Positions 63,391 through 64,000 of a stretch of DNA of 64,000 nt are shown one piece after another. Under the pieces are notes generated by a model. That model saw only the letters and a list, made by a program, of their open reading frames with translations. It was not told the origin of the DNA and did not search any database. The position numbers and the translations under genes were made by a program. This stretch comes from Clostridia bacterium (GTDB lineage Bacteria > Bacillota > Clostridia > UMGS1840 > HGM11507): contig JAFZHY010000015.1 in assembly GCA_017554615.1 (NCBI GenBank), positions 1 through 64,000 of the forward strand, read 5' to 3'. Within the stretch, counting starts at the first letter, position 1. Each line of letters opens with the position of its first letter.

Positions 63391-64000
63391 TTATTTTACA
63401 AAAGTTATCCAACCGAACTTATCTTCAACTGTACCGTTCTGGATACCTGTAACAGTGTCATAAATTTTCTGGCTGACAGGACCGATTTCTCCGCCATTAA
63501 TTGTCATAATATCATCGCAATATCTTAATTTTCCAACAGGAGAAATAACTGCAGCAGTACCTGTGCCGAAAACTTCTTCCAATGCACCAGATTTTTGTGC
63601 TTCAAGCAGTTCATCAACAGATACTTGTCTTTCTTCTACTTCATATCCCCATTCTTTACATAGGTGAATAACAGAATTTCTTGTTATACCAGGAAGAATA
63701 CTTCCGTTAAGCATAGGAGTTACTATCTTACCATTAATTTTAAAGAAGATGTTCATTGCTCCAACTTCTTCAACATATTTTCTATGAACACCGTCTAACC
63801 ATAATACCTGAGAATAACCGTCATCATGAGCCTTAACCTGACCAATTAGCGATGCAGCATAGTTACCACCTGTTTTTGCAAAGCCCATACCGCCTTTTAC
63901 TGCTCTTACATATTCATCTTCAATCCATATTCCCACAGGAGCAAGGCCACTTGCATAGTAAGCACCGCTTGGAGAAAGGATTATTATAAATTTATATGTT
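63391..64000 (-). CDS. ilvE: branched-chain amino acid aminotransferase, C-terminal part
   Basis: The gene runs off the window; 203 codons are present and the N-terminus is missing. The frame continues upstream of the GTG at 63936 as [18 protein letters not shown], so that GTG is not the start. Family motifs are clear: [19 protein letters not shown] with the PLP lysine, QVLWLDG, and [12 protein letters not shown], ending GWITFVK. The enzyme makes or breaks down valine, leucine and isoleucine by transamination with glutamate. Confidence 0.95.
   Translation of the reverse strand, partial: TYKFIIILSPSGAYYASGLAPVGIWIEDEYVRAVKGGMGFAKTGGNYAASLIGQVKAHDDGYSQVLWLDGVHRKYVEEVGAMNIFFKINGKIVTPMLNGSILPGITRNSVIHLCKEWGYEVEERQVSVDELLEAQKSGALEEVFGTGTAAVISPVGKLRYCDDIMTINGGEIGPVSQKIYDTVTGIQNGTVEDKFGWITFVK

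Noticed and set aside
63391-63936. A complete 181-codon gene starting at GTG 63936.
   Set aside because: The reading frame continues upstream with conserved aminotransferase sequence to the window edge, so this is the C-terminal part of a longer gene.

Overview
The window is chromosomal DNA from a strongly AT-rich, endospore-forming, Gram-positive member of the Clostridia. The evidence is an alpha/beta-type small acid-soluble spore protein, a GerA/SpoVAF-type germination protein, a probable SpoVM peptide, a LexA/YneA-type SOS locus with Bacillus-type LexA boxes, a DUF1540 protein and an SLH-domain surface protein. Genes are tightly packed with strong Shine-Dalgarno sites. I saw no rRNA, tRNA, CRISPR array, phage or transposase gene. 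The species cannot be named from the sequence.

Layout. 1-337: two tiny genes, a membrane peptide and a SpoVM-like peptide. 338-1720 (-): mnmE. 1916-5031 (+): cysteine desulfurase, IscU-type scaffold and threonine synthase. 5056-5202 (-): DUF1540 protein. 5282-18606 (+): metallophosphoesterase; tig-clpP-clpX; endonuclease IV-like protein, aroQ and M24 peptidase; efp and a Cys/Asp-rich protein; amidohydrolase, ispD, ispF, radical SAM, HAD phosphatase, hflX and a YigZ protein. 18673-20373 (+): germination protein and spore protein. 20510-21778 (+): DUF1015 protein. 21901-30209 (+): a TrpR-family regulator followed by a complete ten-gene histidine operon. 30210-30886: AT-rich gap without a recognisable gene. 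30887-41677 (-): rpsB-tsf, then uvrB-uvrA-SanA/YdcF-YaiI-alaS-HIT. 42032-44461 (+): copper ATPase whose end is a CopZ-like domain with its own ribosome-binding site. 44513-47021 (-): nagA and a ROK protein. 47151-48226: divergent lexA and yneA. 48227-48516: a compact array of short hairpins. 48517-58238 (-): glycogen cluster glgB-glgC-glgD-glgA-glgP-malQ. 58415-60244 (+): cytoplasmic GH13 glycosidase. 60295-64000 (-): partial branched-chain aminotransferase, DivIVA-like coiled coil, amidohydrolase and SLH protein.

How the genes work together. The histidine operon encodes every step from ATP and PRPP to histidine, including the HisG-short/HisZ pair and a PHP-type histinol-phosphate phosphatase, and its first gene is probably its own regulator. 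The glycogen cluster covers ADP-glucose synthesis (GlgC/GlgD), chain extension (GlgA), branching (GlgB) and breakdown (GlgP, MalQ), with the neighbouring GH13 enzyme likely acting on maltodextrins. LexA and YneA form a divergent SOS unit with three LexA boxes.

The most unusual sequence is at 48270-48442: seven hairpins with unrelated stems and mostly 3-4 nt loops, separated by a 7-bp spacer (GTTATAT/GTGATAT in the left half, its reverse complement ATATCAC in the right half). Other points to check are the copA-copZ junction, the inverted repeats over the histidine and nagA promoters, the Asp-Cys repeat protein and a dispersed hairpin element present twice.
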